This document shows, one piece after another, positions 1-8,771 of a stretch of 40,938 nucleotides of DNA. Both the position numbers and the translations under genes were made by a program. The stretch covers positions 1 to 40,938 of the forward strand of contig CALQSQ010000051.1 of assembly GCA_943333275.1 (NCBI GenBank), read 5' to 3'. How positions within the stretch are numbered: position 1 is the first letter of the stretch; each line of letters opens with the position of its first letter. The notes under the pieces were generated by a model. The model saw only the letters and a list, made by a program, of their open reading frames with translations, was not told the origin of the DNA and did no database searches. This stretch comes from Akkermansia muciniphila. GTDB lineage: Bacteria; Verrucomicrobiota; Verrucomicrobiia; Verrucomicrobiales; V1-33.

Positions 1-198
1 ACCTATGCGGAATACAAGAAGGGCGACAAGGTGTCCGAATACGGCGTGGCGGCGCTGCTGGGAGCAGGCACGCTGGCGGTGGCGGCGAAGACGGGATTGC
101 TGGCAAAGTTGTGGAAGCCCATTGCCATTGGCTTTTTAGCCCTCGCCGGGGCCATTAAAAAGGGCTGGGACAAACTCAGAGGGCGTGGCAACGCCTGA
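1..198 (+). CDS. C-terminal end of a DUF2167-like membrane protein (partial, 5' cut by window)
   Basis: The window opens inside a plus-strand frame that runs without a stop to TGA at 196-198, giving 65 residues. It begins TYAEYKKGDKVSEYG, continues with an Ala/Leu-rich stretch and a hydrophobic segment around IAIGFLALAGA, and ends with a basic tail KKGWDKLRGRGNA. The YKKGDKVAxYG pattern followed by a C-terminal membrane helix is how I remember the end of DUF2167 proteins, predicted membrane proteins of unknown function. The next gene starts only 12 bases downstream on the same strand and is also a membrane protein, so the two are probably co-transcribed. The family call rests on this short tail and should be checked on the full-length protein. 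Confidence 0.65.
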   Translation, partial: TYAEYKKGDKVSEYGVAALLGAGTLAVAAKTGLLAKLWKPIAIGFLALAGAIKKGWDKLRGRGNA

Positions 199-210
199 GC
201 ACCCAACATC

Positions 211-1044
211 ATGACCGACCAGGACCTCCTGATCCTGATTCTGGTGGCGATCTACCTCTCCGAGTGTGTCTCGTGGGTTCCGATCACCGACTATGTGGCG
301 CAATTCAGCCGCCTGAGGAAAGGCACGTTTCATCGGCCTGGTCAAGGATTGGGAAATGATCGGGGTCGCTTTCTCTTCAGCCGGGTGCTGCCATTCCGGG
401 CGGGCACATTCACGACCCCGCAGACTGCGGGATCGTTTGATTTAACAGCCGCAGAGCAACGCTGGCAGGAATATCAATCCATTTCCCGGCTGGTAGCATG
501 GGGATCCAATACCACGTTCCTCCTCCTTTTCCTGGTCCTGCCTTTAGTCTGGCGCAACCTCGGCGGGGAATCCTTGGTGTTGCTCATGGCCTTCTTCCTG
601 ACGCTCGTGTCGGGCCTGGTTACCGGGATCGTTCATTTTCGCGCCCATCGCAAACTCTTCCCAGACCAAAGGGACGAACGCTGGAAGCAAGCGTGTCTTA
701 TCGCCGTTTTGCCCACCCACGCCTGCCGGGCGCATGATCAGTTGGGGAGGCAGTTATTCAGGGAATTTCATCCGCTGGTGCTGGCGTGGCTGGCACTGCC
801 TCAGGCACCTTTTGCAAAATGCGCCGGGCGTTTCCTGCGACATGCCGTGCACCCGCTGGCCGCCGGGGATGCTCCTGAGAATTTGCCCGCGCTCAGGCAG
901 TTTCTGGACGATCGCGGTTTCCAGCTCAAGCCACCGGTCTCGGCGGGTGAGGCCACGCAATATTGCCCCCGCTGCGAGACGCTTTTCGGACCAACCGCAT
1001 CCCGCTGCGACGACTGCGGGGGGCTGGCCTTGGAACGGTGCTGA
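211..1044 (+). CDS. Membrane protein with C-terminal zinc ribbon
   Basis: This 277-residue protein is of unknown function. It has a hydrophobic N-terminal helix (about residues 5-20) and two more membrane segments (about 95-113 and 120-142). A soluble C-terminal part follows, ending in two cysteine pairs, CPRC and CDDC, about residues 254-272, which look like a small zinc ribbon. The ATG at 211 lies 12 bases after the upstream stop, with no clear ribosome binding site. The membrane topology and metal-site cysteines are visible; a partnership with the upstream DUF2167-like protein is inferred only from spacing and orientation. Confidence 0.7.
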   Translation: MTDQDLLILILVAIYLSECVSWVPITDYVAQFSRLRKGTFHRPGQGLGNDRGRFLFSRVLPFRAGTFTTPQTAGSFDLTAAEQRWQEYQSISRLVAWGSNTTFLLLFLVLPLVWRNLGGESLVLLMAFFLTLVSGLVTGIVHFRAHRKLFPDQRDERWKQACLIAVLPTHACRAHDQLGRQLFREFHPLVLAWLALPQAPFAKCAGRFLRHAVHPLAAGDAPENLPALRQFLDDRGFQLKPPVSAGEATQYCPRCETLFGPTASRCDDCGGLALERC

Positions 1045-1149
1045 GGGACTGGGATGAGAAATACGGATTTTAGGCGAAGTAGTACTAGTTGTTCGGGGAA
1101 ATTTTGGCTACTATCCCGGTTGGAATCGGGTTTTCCCCGCCCCACCGCG

Positions 1150-2631
1150 ATGCATATTTCCTTCTCCATCTGCCTGGTACTTTTCCTGCTGTCCGCCGGA
1201 ATGGGAAACCTGCGGGCGCAGGGCGCGGCAGCCGACGAGGCGGCGCTCCTCATGACGCAGGTCACGGAGACCCTGCAGCAATCCAGATCCGGCAACCGCT
1301 CCATCACCGTGCGCATCCTTGGCACCATCGCCGATCAGGCGTTCAAGCAGGAGCAGCGCGAGGCATGGGCGTGGGCTCAAACCGGTCTCGCTGAACAGTT
1401 ACTCCTCGCTGAGGAAGAAGCGGAATGGATCGCGATGGACACCGGAAGGATCGCCTGCGATGTGATCCTTCGTTGCGAGCAGGCCGGCATCACCAGCCCA
1501 CTCGCGCGGGCCTGGTCCGTCAAAGCCGCCTGCCTTCTGGTTGATAATCACGCCGTGCAAGCCGCGCAGGCATGGGAGCGGGCCGGTTGCCTGGCGCTGG
1601 ATGCAAAACTGGTCAGTGCCGCCGTCGGCTATTTTCTGCGGTCTGCGCGGGTCTATCGGGATCAGGGTCACATTGCCCGCGTTCGGGCCAGTGTCTCCTG
1701 GCTTGAAATGCTCGCCGCTGCCAAGACCACCTCGATCAACCAGGCCACCCAACGCGAGCTGCAAACGTTCTTCGATTCCTCAAAGTCACTTCTCGCCCTG
1801 ACTGCCAGCGCCAACGCTGCTCCCCCACCCCAAAGCCTTTCCCTTCAACCCCAGTATGCAGAAATATCCGTCTCCACGACCGAGCAGGAATTGGGTCGGG
1901 GCCGCTTTACGATCACCAATTTCACCACCGAAGCCGTCACCCAGCCTCTGACCCTTTCTGCCGGGCACGGGCAGCTTTCGGGCTGGAAAATGGAGGACGG
2001 TGCCCTGCACCTGTCCCTGCAGCCCAGCAACAGTCCCACGCCCGCCAAACGATCCCTGCGATTATTGCCGGGCGAAAATCTCAAGATCTTTATCGATTAT
2101 CATTTCACCGGAACCTCGCTCGATGACTCGGTGGGCCTAACCTGGGGCAAGGAAACCTCCACCGCCAGCTTTCACTTCGTAGCCGGCGCCTCCAGCCTCA
2201 GCCAGGTCATCAATGCCAGTCGCTCCAGCCAGGCGGATGGCTGGCCGGTGCCTTTCTACCATGAGATCTACTATCGTGGAGAGGAACTTCACGTGGAGGA
2301 CATTCTGGCCACGGCATCGACTCCATCCCGCATCGAAGTTTACAACGAGGACAACGGGGCCCTGCTGGCGATCGATGCCGAGGGTGACGGAGTTTATGAT
2401 GGCCCGGACGATTTCCTCTCCTCGGATCACGACCGCAATTCCGACATCCGCCCGGACCTCGTTGTCGGGCCGGAGAATCCAGTGGGCAGTTTGGAAATCT
2501 TCGTTTTCCCAAGATCCCCCGTCCCAGCCTCCACCAAACTTTCGCTTAGCCTCGCGGATTACTCACGCACGCCGGCCCGCTGGCGCGTGGACAGCCGCGA
2601 TGAACAATTACCAGCCCTCAGTCCTCGTTGA
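1150..2631 (+). CDS. Exported helical-repeat protein with Asp-rich C-terminal domain
   Basis: This is a 493-residue protein of unknown function. I chose the ATG at 1150 rather than 1054 because it gives a clean signal peptide (MHISFSICLVLFLLSAG, cleavage near LRAQG). About residues 30-215 are Ala-rich paired helices resembling TPR-like repeats. After a Pro-rich linker comes a beta-rich region, then a C-terminal domain with Asp/Gly loops (DAEGDGVYDGPDD, DHDRNSDIRPDL) reminiscent of calcium-binding loops. The Tat-exported oxidoreductase starts 51 bases downstream, so both may act outside the cytoplasmic membrane. The calcium idea is inference from loop appearance only. Confidence 0.75.
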   Translation: MHISFSICLVLFLLSAGMGNLRAQGAAADEAALLMTQVTETLQQSRSGNRSITVRILGTIADQAFKQEQREAWAWAQTGLAEQLLLAEEEAEWIAMDTGRIACDVILRCEQAGITSPLARAWSVKAACLLVDNHAVQAAQAWERAGCLALDAKLVSAAVGYFLRSARVYRDQGHIARVRASVSWLEMLAAAKTTSINQATQRELQTFFDSSKSLLALTASANAAPPPQSLSLQPQYAEISVSTTEQELGRGRFTITNFTTEAVTQPLTLSAGHGQLSGWKMEDGALHLSLQPSNSPTPAKRSLRLLPGENLKIFIDYHFTGTSLDDSVGLTWGKETSTASFHFVAGASSLSQVINASRSSQADGWPVPFYHEIYYRGEELHVEDILATASTPSRIEVYNEDNGALLAIDAEGDGVYDGPDDFLSSDHDRNSDIRPDLVVGPENPVGSLEIFVFPRSPVPASTKLSLSLADYSRTPARWRVDSRDEQLPALSPR

Positions 2632-2682
2632 CGCCCAATTTCGCTGCCGCAACCAAGGATCCTTTCAACTCACTAACAAACC

Positions 2683-4149
2683 ATGAAAAACCGTCGCTCC
2701 TTCCTCAAATCCACCCTCGCCGGCTCATCTGCACTTTACCTTCCCTCGACCTGGAGCCGGGCAATCGGGGCCAATGATGCCATCCGCGTCGCGGTGATCG
2801 GTTGCGGTGGTCGCGGCAGCAGCCACCTTTCCGAACTGCTGGGAAAAATCGCCAAGGGCCGCACGGATATCCGCATCACCGCCGTGTGTGATCCGGACAG
2901 CACCCACCTCGATTCAGCCATTGCCGCGCTCGAAAAACAATCGCTCAAAGCCGAACGCTACACGGATTTCCGCAAGCTCCTCGAAAGCCCCGAGGTCGAC
3001 GCTGTCATCATCGCCACTCCCAATCATTTGCACTCGCTGATTGCCACCTGGGCGCTCGAGCATGGCAAGCATGTTTACGTCGAAAAGCCCGTCTCCCACA
3101 ACATCTGGGAAGGCCGCCAGCTCGCCCTCATCGCCAAGAAGCACGAAGGTAAATTGATCTGCCAGCACGGCATGCAACGCCGCAACGATTCCGTCTGGGG
3201 CCAGGTCAATGATTACGTCGCCTCCGGAAAAATTGGGAAGGCCCTGCTCTCGCGCGGTCTCTGCTACAAACCCCGCGAAAGCATCGGCAAGGTCGGTACC
3301 CCGCTGGTCGCCCCCGCCACCGTGGATTACGATCTCTGGTCCGGACCCCGCGAGCCCGAACCCGTGCCACGCAAGAACCTGCACTACGACTGGCATTGGC
3401 AATGGCAGTGGGGCAATGGCGACATCGGCAATCAGGGCCCTCACCAGTTGGATGTGGCCCGCTGGCTCATCGGCGACCCCGCAGAGGGCCCGTCCAACGT
3501 CATCAGTATTGGCGGACGTTTCGGTTATGAGGACGATGCCACCACGGCCAACACCCAGATTGCCTTCTTTGATTTCAAGCCTGTTCCCATCATCTTTGAG
3601 GTCCGTGGTCTGCCCGAGGCGGACATGAATTTCAAGGGCCGCATTTCCTCCTGGAGGACCTCCGGCGTGAAGGTTGGCAACATCCTCCACTGCGAAGGCG
3701 GCTATATCGCCGAGGGCATCGTTTATGAAAATGGCACCGACAAGGTGATCGATAAGTCCATGCGCCCAAACGACGGCGCCGGCCACCAGGACGCGTTCTT
3801 CAACCACATCCGCTCCAACCAACTTCCCGCCACCCACTCGGCCCTGACCGGACACCTCTCCGCATCGCTGGCCCATCTGGCCAACACCTCCTACCGCCTG
3901 GGCAAGGAAACGCCCCACGGCGCGGTGGCGGAGCAAATCAAGGGCAATGCCGAATTCAGCGAAACCTACCAGCGCTTCACCGACCACCTCACCAACAACA
4001 AAATCGCGTTGGATCAGGCCAAAATTTCCCTCGGAGCCGCCCTGGCATTCGACGGAAAGTCCGAGCAATTCACCGGCGAACTGGCGGACAAAGCCAATGC
4101 GATCAGCCGTGGAACGTATCGCGATGCTTTCAAGCTGCCTGCGGTGTAA
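2683..4149 (+). CDS. Tat-exported Gfo/Idh/MocA-family oxidoreductase
   Basis: This 488-residue protein is a predicted NAD(P)-dependent sugar or polyol dehydrogenase exported folded. A twin-arginine signal is visible at the start (NRRSFLK, residues 3-9, followed by a hydrophobic stretch). The Rossmann motif VAVIGCGGRGSSHL is at about residues 37-50 and the family signature EKPVS at 134-138, with a C-terminal substrate domain containing GNQGPHQLDVARW. Tat-exported Gfo/Idh proteins are greatly expanded in Verrucomicrobia and Planctomycetes, where they are linked to carbohydrate breakdown. It lies convergent to the PVC cytochrome/dehydrogenase gene with only 35 bases between stops. The substrate cannot be told from sequence. 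Confidence 0.93.
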   Translation: MKNRRSFLKSTLAGSSALYLPSTWSRAIGANDAIRVAVIGCGGRGSSHLSELLGKIAKGRTDIRITAVCDPDSTHLDSAIAALEKQSLKAERYTDFRKLLESPEVDAVIIATPNHLHSLIATWALEHGKHVYVEKPVSHNIWEGRQLALIAKKHEGKLICQHGMQRRNDSVWGQVNDYVASGKIGKALLSRGLCYKPRESIGKVGTPLVAPATVDYDLWSGPREPEPVPRKNLHYDWHWQWQWGNGDIGNQGPHQLDVARWLIGDPAEGPSNVISIGGRFGYEDDATTANTQIAFFDFKPVPIIFEVRGLPEADMNFKGRISSWRTSGVKVGNILHCEGGYIAEGIVYENGTDKVIDKSMRPNDGAGHQDAFFNHIRSNQLPATHSALTGHLSASLAHLANTSYRLGKETPHGAVAEQIKGNAEFSETYQRFTDHLTNNKIALDQAKISLGAALAFDGKSEQFTGELADKANAISRGTYRDAFKLPAV

Positions 4150-4184
4150 TTTACCCAATCCACGCATCACGCGGAGTCAGCCCC

Positions 4185-7100
4185 TCACTTCATCGTCTGC
4201 AGGTAGGCGAGGACATCGCGCAGTTCCCTGGGAGTCAGCAGTGCGGCCATGGGCGGCATGGCACTGAGCGGGGCACTCATGGATTTGATGGTGCTCGCGG
4301 GAAAGGTGCGCGGCGTGGTGCCATCGAGAACCGTCACGCTCTCCGATGACTGCTTCTGCAGCACACCGGAGATGTTTTTGCCGTCGTTAAATTCGATGGT
4401 CACAATGCCGTAACCATCCGCAACTTTGGCGGAGGGATAGACCAGCGCCTCCAGCAATCCATTCGCATCCAGCCGCCTGGCCACGCCCTTCAGGTCAGGC
4501 CCGACAATGCCGCCATGCCCGCCCACGGAATGGCAACGGAGGCATTGCGCAGTTTGGTGATTGAGGAAAATTTGGTGCCCTGCGTCGGTATCGCCACCCG
4601 CCTGGGAGACGCGATGCAGCGCCAGGGGATCCGTGCCCTGATTCATGAATTCGTCGTAGTGCTCGAGGATTTTTCTCCATGGGGAGCGTTTTTCATCGCG
4701 ATGCCTGAGCATCTCCAGCACTTCCACCTGCACCACGGGATCGAGCGTTCCCGCCACCAGTTCATTGCCCAGTGTTTGGAGTTTCTTATCGAATTCCTGA
4801 CCGTGGAGTTTGGACATGCGTTGGACGGCATCCTGTTTTTCGAGAGTGGAACCCGTCAGCAGGGCCTCGTTGAGCATGGCGAGGGTATTGGCCGGCTGGC
4901 GCTTGATGAGCTGTGCCCGCGCTTCAACCCGAAGCTTGGGCGCAGCCGCGGGATTACTCATGATGCCTGCACAGGCGGTCTCGATCTGCGGATTCGCGGC
5001 GGCTCCGCGGGCGCACAGCGTTTGGAAATAATCCAGCCGCATGGCTTCGGAAATCGCCGGATCCTTGATGAGCGCGAGCAGGGCATCGGGCGATTTCTCA
5101 GCGCCAAATTTATTGTCGAGCGACTGGGCCTGCAGCAGAACCTCTCCCTTGGCAAATTTCAACAATTCAGGCAGATGCGCCCTGATGGCGGCACGGGCCA
5201 GGCCTGCGGGCCGCGCGGGCTGTGGATCCCAGCGCGACCAAACGCCCTCCCGCTGTGGCGGGGCATCCCAATTTGCCAGGGCGGTGAGCGCAACCAATCG
5301 AAACGCATCAGGAATTCCCGGCCCATCCGAAAGTGCCGCCACGGCAGCGACACGCTCTGCATCCTGCTCCCGGCCTGTGCGGAGATTGGCTTCAATGGCA
5401 CGGCGCAGGTACCCTTCCTGACGCAGGGCAGCAGGCACTTCCGTTGTGGAAAGGCTCTCGGCCAGCGCAGACATGGCACCCATGATGTTTTGATCGTAAA
5501 TGGCGCGGGCTGCCTCGGTGACAATCTGCGGGTCGCCATCGGTAAGAAATTTGGCCACTTCCGGCGCACTCAGTTTTCGCAGCGCCAGCACCACCGCCAG
5601 CCGCACAGCTCGGGAGGCATGGCCTGCACCTTTTTCCAACAAATCTGCTACGGTGCCACAGGTGCTCAGCCCCAGGACGGCGGCGTGGCGAACGTAAACG
5701 TCCCGGTCATCATTCGCTTCGGCCAGCGCCAGCAGGCCATCCACGGCAGAATGGTCCGCCAGTTGGGCGAGTGCCAGTCCGGCGATCATTTGCACCCGCG
5801 GCACGGGATCCTTCAAGAGGGCGATCAGTGGCGGGGCGCTTGCGGCATGATGACCTTCGCCAAGCAACCGCGCCGCTTGCGCGCGAATCTCCGCTTCGCC
5901 ATCAGCGAGAAAGGGCGTGAACTCCGTGAGCAGAAGCGAGTTCTGACGTGTCAGCATCCCCAGCGTCCAGAGGGCATGGACGCGGGCCGGCAGCGTATTC
6001 GCCTTGCGGGTCAGCGGCAGCAGACTCTCCAGAACCTCCGGAACCGGACGTCCTGACAGGGCCATCTGGGCCTTCATCCGGATGCGACGATCCCGATGCC
6101 CCAGCAGCCCGCACAACTCCTGCACTGACCGCCTGGCGAAACCCTGGGCAAGGATCGTCTGCACCTCCGCCACCACCGCATCCTGCCGGGAGGCCTCGTG
6201 CGTCAGTGTGTAAATGCGGCCGGCATCGTTCTGCTCCCACGCATTGCCCCAGTCCGCCACATACATCCGACCGTCATAACCAAACGCCACATCCGCCACC
6301 CCCACACCGTTTTCGATGACATGAACATCACCCAGTTTAAACCCGGCTCCATCAGCTTCGGGCTTGAATGCGAAAATGGATCCGTTGCCGCCTCCCCGGA
6401 AATCACAGAGAAACATATGTCCTGCGTAGCGCGCCGGAAGCCCGATGCCCGGATAGGCCGCCAGCCCGCTGGGCCCGGCGGCAAGGTGCCCGACAGGAGG
6501 AATCGTCCAGGCCGGGTAGGTGGCATCGTCCTTGGCGGCCCGCAGCTGCCAGAGGTTCTCGCGCATCCACGGACCACGATGCTGCTGATCCTGGTAACTC
6601 ACCTCCCAGCCATACTCGGCTCCGGGCAGAATGAACTCGATGCGCGCCTTGTCGCCGGCATCACAGTTGTTGTCACCCGTGAATAAATTTCCAAAATCAT
6701 CGAACGCCAGTTCCTGCGGGTTGCGCAGCCCGCGCGCCACCACCTCCATCTCGCTTCCATCCGGCCAGCAGCGGAAGACCGCGCCCGTTGTCGGTCCACT
6801 GAGCACCCGTCCCTCCGCCGTGCGCAGGTTGAATCCGCGGTCCCCCACCGTGAAGTAGATGCGCCCTTCCGGCCCCATTGCCAGGCCATGCAAATCATGC
6901 CCATACCATCCGTTCCGCACTCCAAAGCCGCGGGCCAGCGAAGTGCGCTGCTCAGCCACCCCGTCACCGTCCACATCCGCCAGCAGCCAGAGATTCGGGA
7001 TGCACGTCAACCACACCTTGCCGCCCCAGGCCAGGACACCGGCGGCGGGGCCATCGAGGATTTCATTGAATCCGGCGGCGAAGTCCGTGCGCTTGTCAGC

Positions 7101-7562
7101 CTTTCCATCGTGGTTCGCGTCCATCAGAAGCGCCACCTTCTCCGAATACTTCGTCAGAAAATTGTCCCGGCCATCCCCGGGGTCGCTGTAAAAGGGTTTC
7201 CGTGCTGCCAGGTCCGCATCAAGTTCCCCGCTGGCCAGCCATTCCCGTGCGATCCGTTCGCGCTCCTCCAGCGTGGTCATTTGCAAATCCGCCAACTCAC
7301 GCACGGGCTTGCCGCGGTTATCAATGATCCCCAGCCGCTCGTAGCGGTAGGTCTCGGCCACATAGACCCGGCCCTGCTCATCCACATCCAGAGCGGTGGG
7401 ATGTTTGACGTCGGGAAATTTCGCGAAATCCTCGCGCCTCAATTCCACGACGGCAATGGATTCATCCGGGGCCATGGATTCAGGCGCAGCCAACATCCCT
7501 GCGGGAAATGATAATCCTGCCAGCAAGTTCAGGGATGCGAGAAAAAGAGATGGCTTCATCAT
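4185..7562 (-). CDS. PVC-type membrane-bound dehydrogenase with HEAT repeats and c-type haem domain
   Basis: This is a 1125-residue exported protein. The start at 7562 (two consecutive ATGs, 7562 and 7559) gives a signal peptide (MMKPSLFLASLNLLAGLSF); the longer frame from 7658 would overlap the neighbouring gene. The N-terminal ~450 residues form a glucose/sorbosone-dehydrogenase-like propeller (HPTALDVDEQGRVYVAETYR; RNPQELAFDDFGNLFTGDN). The middle ~500 residues are HEAT-like helical repeats. The C-terminus holds one haem motif CLRCH (Cys1007, Cys1010, His1011) followed by GPDLKGVARR, matching the Pirellula/Verrucomicrobium-type haem domain. Its likely role is oxidation of a sugar or alcohol in the periplasm with electron transfer to a c-type haem. 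The substrate is unknown. Confidence 0.92.
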   Translation of the reverse strand: MMKPSLFLASLNLLAGLSFPAGMLAAPESMAPDESIAVVELRREDFAKFPDVKHPTALDVDEQGRVYVAETYRYERLGIIDNRGKPVRELADLQMTTLEERERIAREWLASGELDADLAARKPFYSDPGDGRDNFLTKYSEKVALLMDANHDGKADKRTDFAAGFNEILDGPAAGVLAWGGKVWLTCIPNLWLLADVDGDGVAEQRTSLARGFGVRNGWYGHDLHGLAMGPEGRIYFTVGDRGFNLRTAEGRVLSGPTTGAVFRCWPDGSEMEVVARGLRNPQELAFDDFGNLFTGDNNCDAGDKARIEFILPGAEYGWEVSYQDQQHRGPWMRENLWQLRAAKDDATYPAWTIPPVGHLAAGPSGLAAYPGIGLPARYAGHMFLCDFRGGGNGSIFAFKPEADGAGFKLGDVHVIENGVGVADVAFGYDGRMYVADWGNAWEQNDAGRIYTLTHEASRQDAVVAEVQTILAQGFARRSVQELCGLLGHRDRRIRMKAQMALSGRPVPEVLESLLPLTRKANTLPARVHALWTLGMLTRQNSLLLTEFTPFLADGEAEIRAQAARLLGEGHHAASAPPLIALLKDPVPRVQMIAGLALAQLADHSAVDGLLALAEANDDRDVYVRHAAVLGLSTCGTVADLLEKGAGHASRAVRLAVVLALRKLSAPEVAKFLTDGDPQIVTEAARAIYDQNIMGAMSALAESLSTTEVPAALRQEGYLRRAIEANLRTGREQDAERVAAVAALSDGPGIPDAFRLVALTALANWDAPPQREGVWSRWDPQPARPAGLARAAIRAHLPELLKFAKGEVLLQAQSLDNKFGAEKSPDALLALIKDPAISEAMRLDYFQTLCARGAAANPQIETACAGIMSNPAAAPKLRVEARAQLIKRQPANTLAMLNEALLTGSTLEKQDAVQRMSKLHGQEFDKKLQTLGNELVAGTLDPVVQVEVLEMLRHRDEKRSPWRKILEHYDEFMNQGTDPLALHRVSQAGGDTDAGHQIFLNHQTAQCLRCHSVGGHGGIVGPDLKGVARRLDANGLLEALVYPSAKVADGYGIVTIEFNDGKNISGVLQKQSSESVTVLDGTTPRTFPASTIKSMSAPLSAMPPMAALLTPRELRDVLAYLQTMK

Positions 7563-7608
7563 GGGGGAGGTCCCACCAATGTTGAAAGATGGCGCGACTC
7601 CACAACTG

Positions 7609-8691
7609 CTATTTCCGTCCCAGGCCAAACTCGCAGCCCACCGCCTCCACCCTGCCATCGCGCAGGTGAACCTCGATGAATTTCGAACTGCTCACTGGCT
7701 TTCCCTTTTCATCCTTGAATTCACCGATCTTCTGCCGCGTCTTCGCGTCAAAGATGTCCGGCGTGTGACAGTAGGCGAATTTGCCATCCAGGCTGAAATT
7801 CACCCAGCCATGCCCGCCCATGCTCAGCGGCACGCTGGCCACCTGCTTGGGCGGCATCTGCGTCGCATCAAAAACAAACAACTGCTTCCCTTCCTGATCA
7901 CTGATCCATAATTCGCGCTCATCCGGGGTTAACGCCACTCCATGCGTCCGATGAGCGATGGGCTCGGGTCCGGCCATCACGCGGTGCAGCACTTTGCCGG
8001 TGGCAATCTCCACCACGTCCACTCCCACATGCGCACCCAGACAAACGTAGGCGAATTTGTTCGCATGATCGACCGTGAATGGAAACACCCCCTGCTCGCC
8101 CACCGGTTCCACCACTCTGATCACGCTTTCATCCCTGGCATCGAAAATGGTCAGTCGCGTCTGCGTTCCCAGAAAAAACATTTTCCCATCCACAGAAGTC
8201 AGACTGTTATGCGCCATTGGTCCGACAGGGATGCGCTTTTTAAGCGAACCATCCGCCGCATCGATCACCAGAAATCCACTGTTCTCCGTGCCGCTCCACC
8301 ATCCACTGGGCGCGTAGACCGTTTTCCCGTCCGCCGAGACACACGAGCGGTCACATCCTGCCGTGTAAGTCTTTTCCCACTTCACCTGATTTGTTTCCAG
8401 ATCGAAGCATCCCATCCGCAACTTGGTTGTGGAGAAATACAGACACTTCGAAACCGCGCTGCCCGTCAGCCCGCGAATCCCATCGCCAAAACTTGGGATC
8501 GGCACCCGCCGCACCAGTTTGTGGCCTTCATCCATCGCAAACACCATGAGCCCCTCCCCCGAACTCCCCTCGGCCTGCGCCCCATCCGGTGAGGCCATGA
8601 AAAGATACCGCCCGGTCTCCCCGGCATCCACCGCCTCAACGCAATGAAACCAACCAATCACCGCCAGTATCAGATAGGGAAATTTTTTCAT
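7609..8691 (-). CDS. Exported beta-propeller (YVTN-like) repeat protein
   Basis: This 360-residue protein has a signal peptide from the ATG at 8691 (MKKFPYLILAVIGWFHCVEA). The longer frame to 8766 adds an Arg/Pro-rich, non-signal leader and is unlikely. The body has repeated strand patterns such as LVFVFDATQMPP-like blades, NKFAYVCLGAHVGVDVVEIA and DGKTVYAPSGWW, typical of seven-bladed YVTN/quinoprotein-like propellers in surface or periplasmic proteins. It sits 46 bases upstream of the PVC dehydrogenase gene on the same strand, so the two are probably co-transcribed. No catalytic residues are recognised; it may be a binding or scaffold protein. Confidence 0.8.
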   Translation of the reverse strand: MKKFPYLILAVIGWFHCVEAVDAGETGRYLFMASPDGAQAEGSSGEGLMVFAMDEGHKLVRRVPIPSFGDGIRGLTGSAVSKCLYFSTTKLRMGCFDLETNQVKWEKTYTAGCDRSCVSADGKTVYAPSGWWSGTENSGFLVIDAADGSLKKRIPVGPMAHNSLTSVDGKMFFLGTQTRLTIFDARDESVIRVVEPVGEQGVFPFTVDHANKFAYVCLGAHVGVDVVEIATGKVLHRVMAGPEPIAHRTHGVALTPDERELWISDQEGKQLFVFDATQMPPKQVASVPLSMGGHGWVNFSLDGKFAYCHTPDIFDAKTRQKIGEFKDEKGKPVSSSKFIEVHLRDGRVEAVGCEFGLGRK

Positions 8692-8771
8692 GGGATGCGG
8701 TAGACCCCTACCCACTCCCCTGCATCTGCGGGAATGCGGAATCGGGTGCCCGCGAGGAGATGCCATCAGAT

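Noticed and set aside
2914..4170. Long minus-strand frame opposite the Gfo/Idh gene
   Set aside because: It lies antisense to a gene with clear Tat and Rossmann motifs; composition is that of a high-GC shadow frame.
4515..6056. Long plus-strand frame opposite the PVC dehydrogenase gene
   Set aside because: Antisense to HEAT-repeat coding sequence; no recognisable motifs.
7562..7658. Earlier start for the PVC dehydrogenase
   Set aside because: It would overlap the upstream propeller gene and hide the signal peptide; the ATG at 7562 is better.
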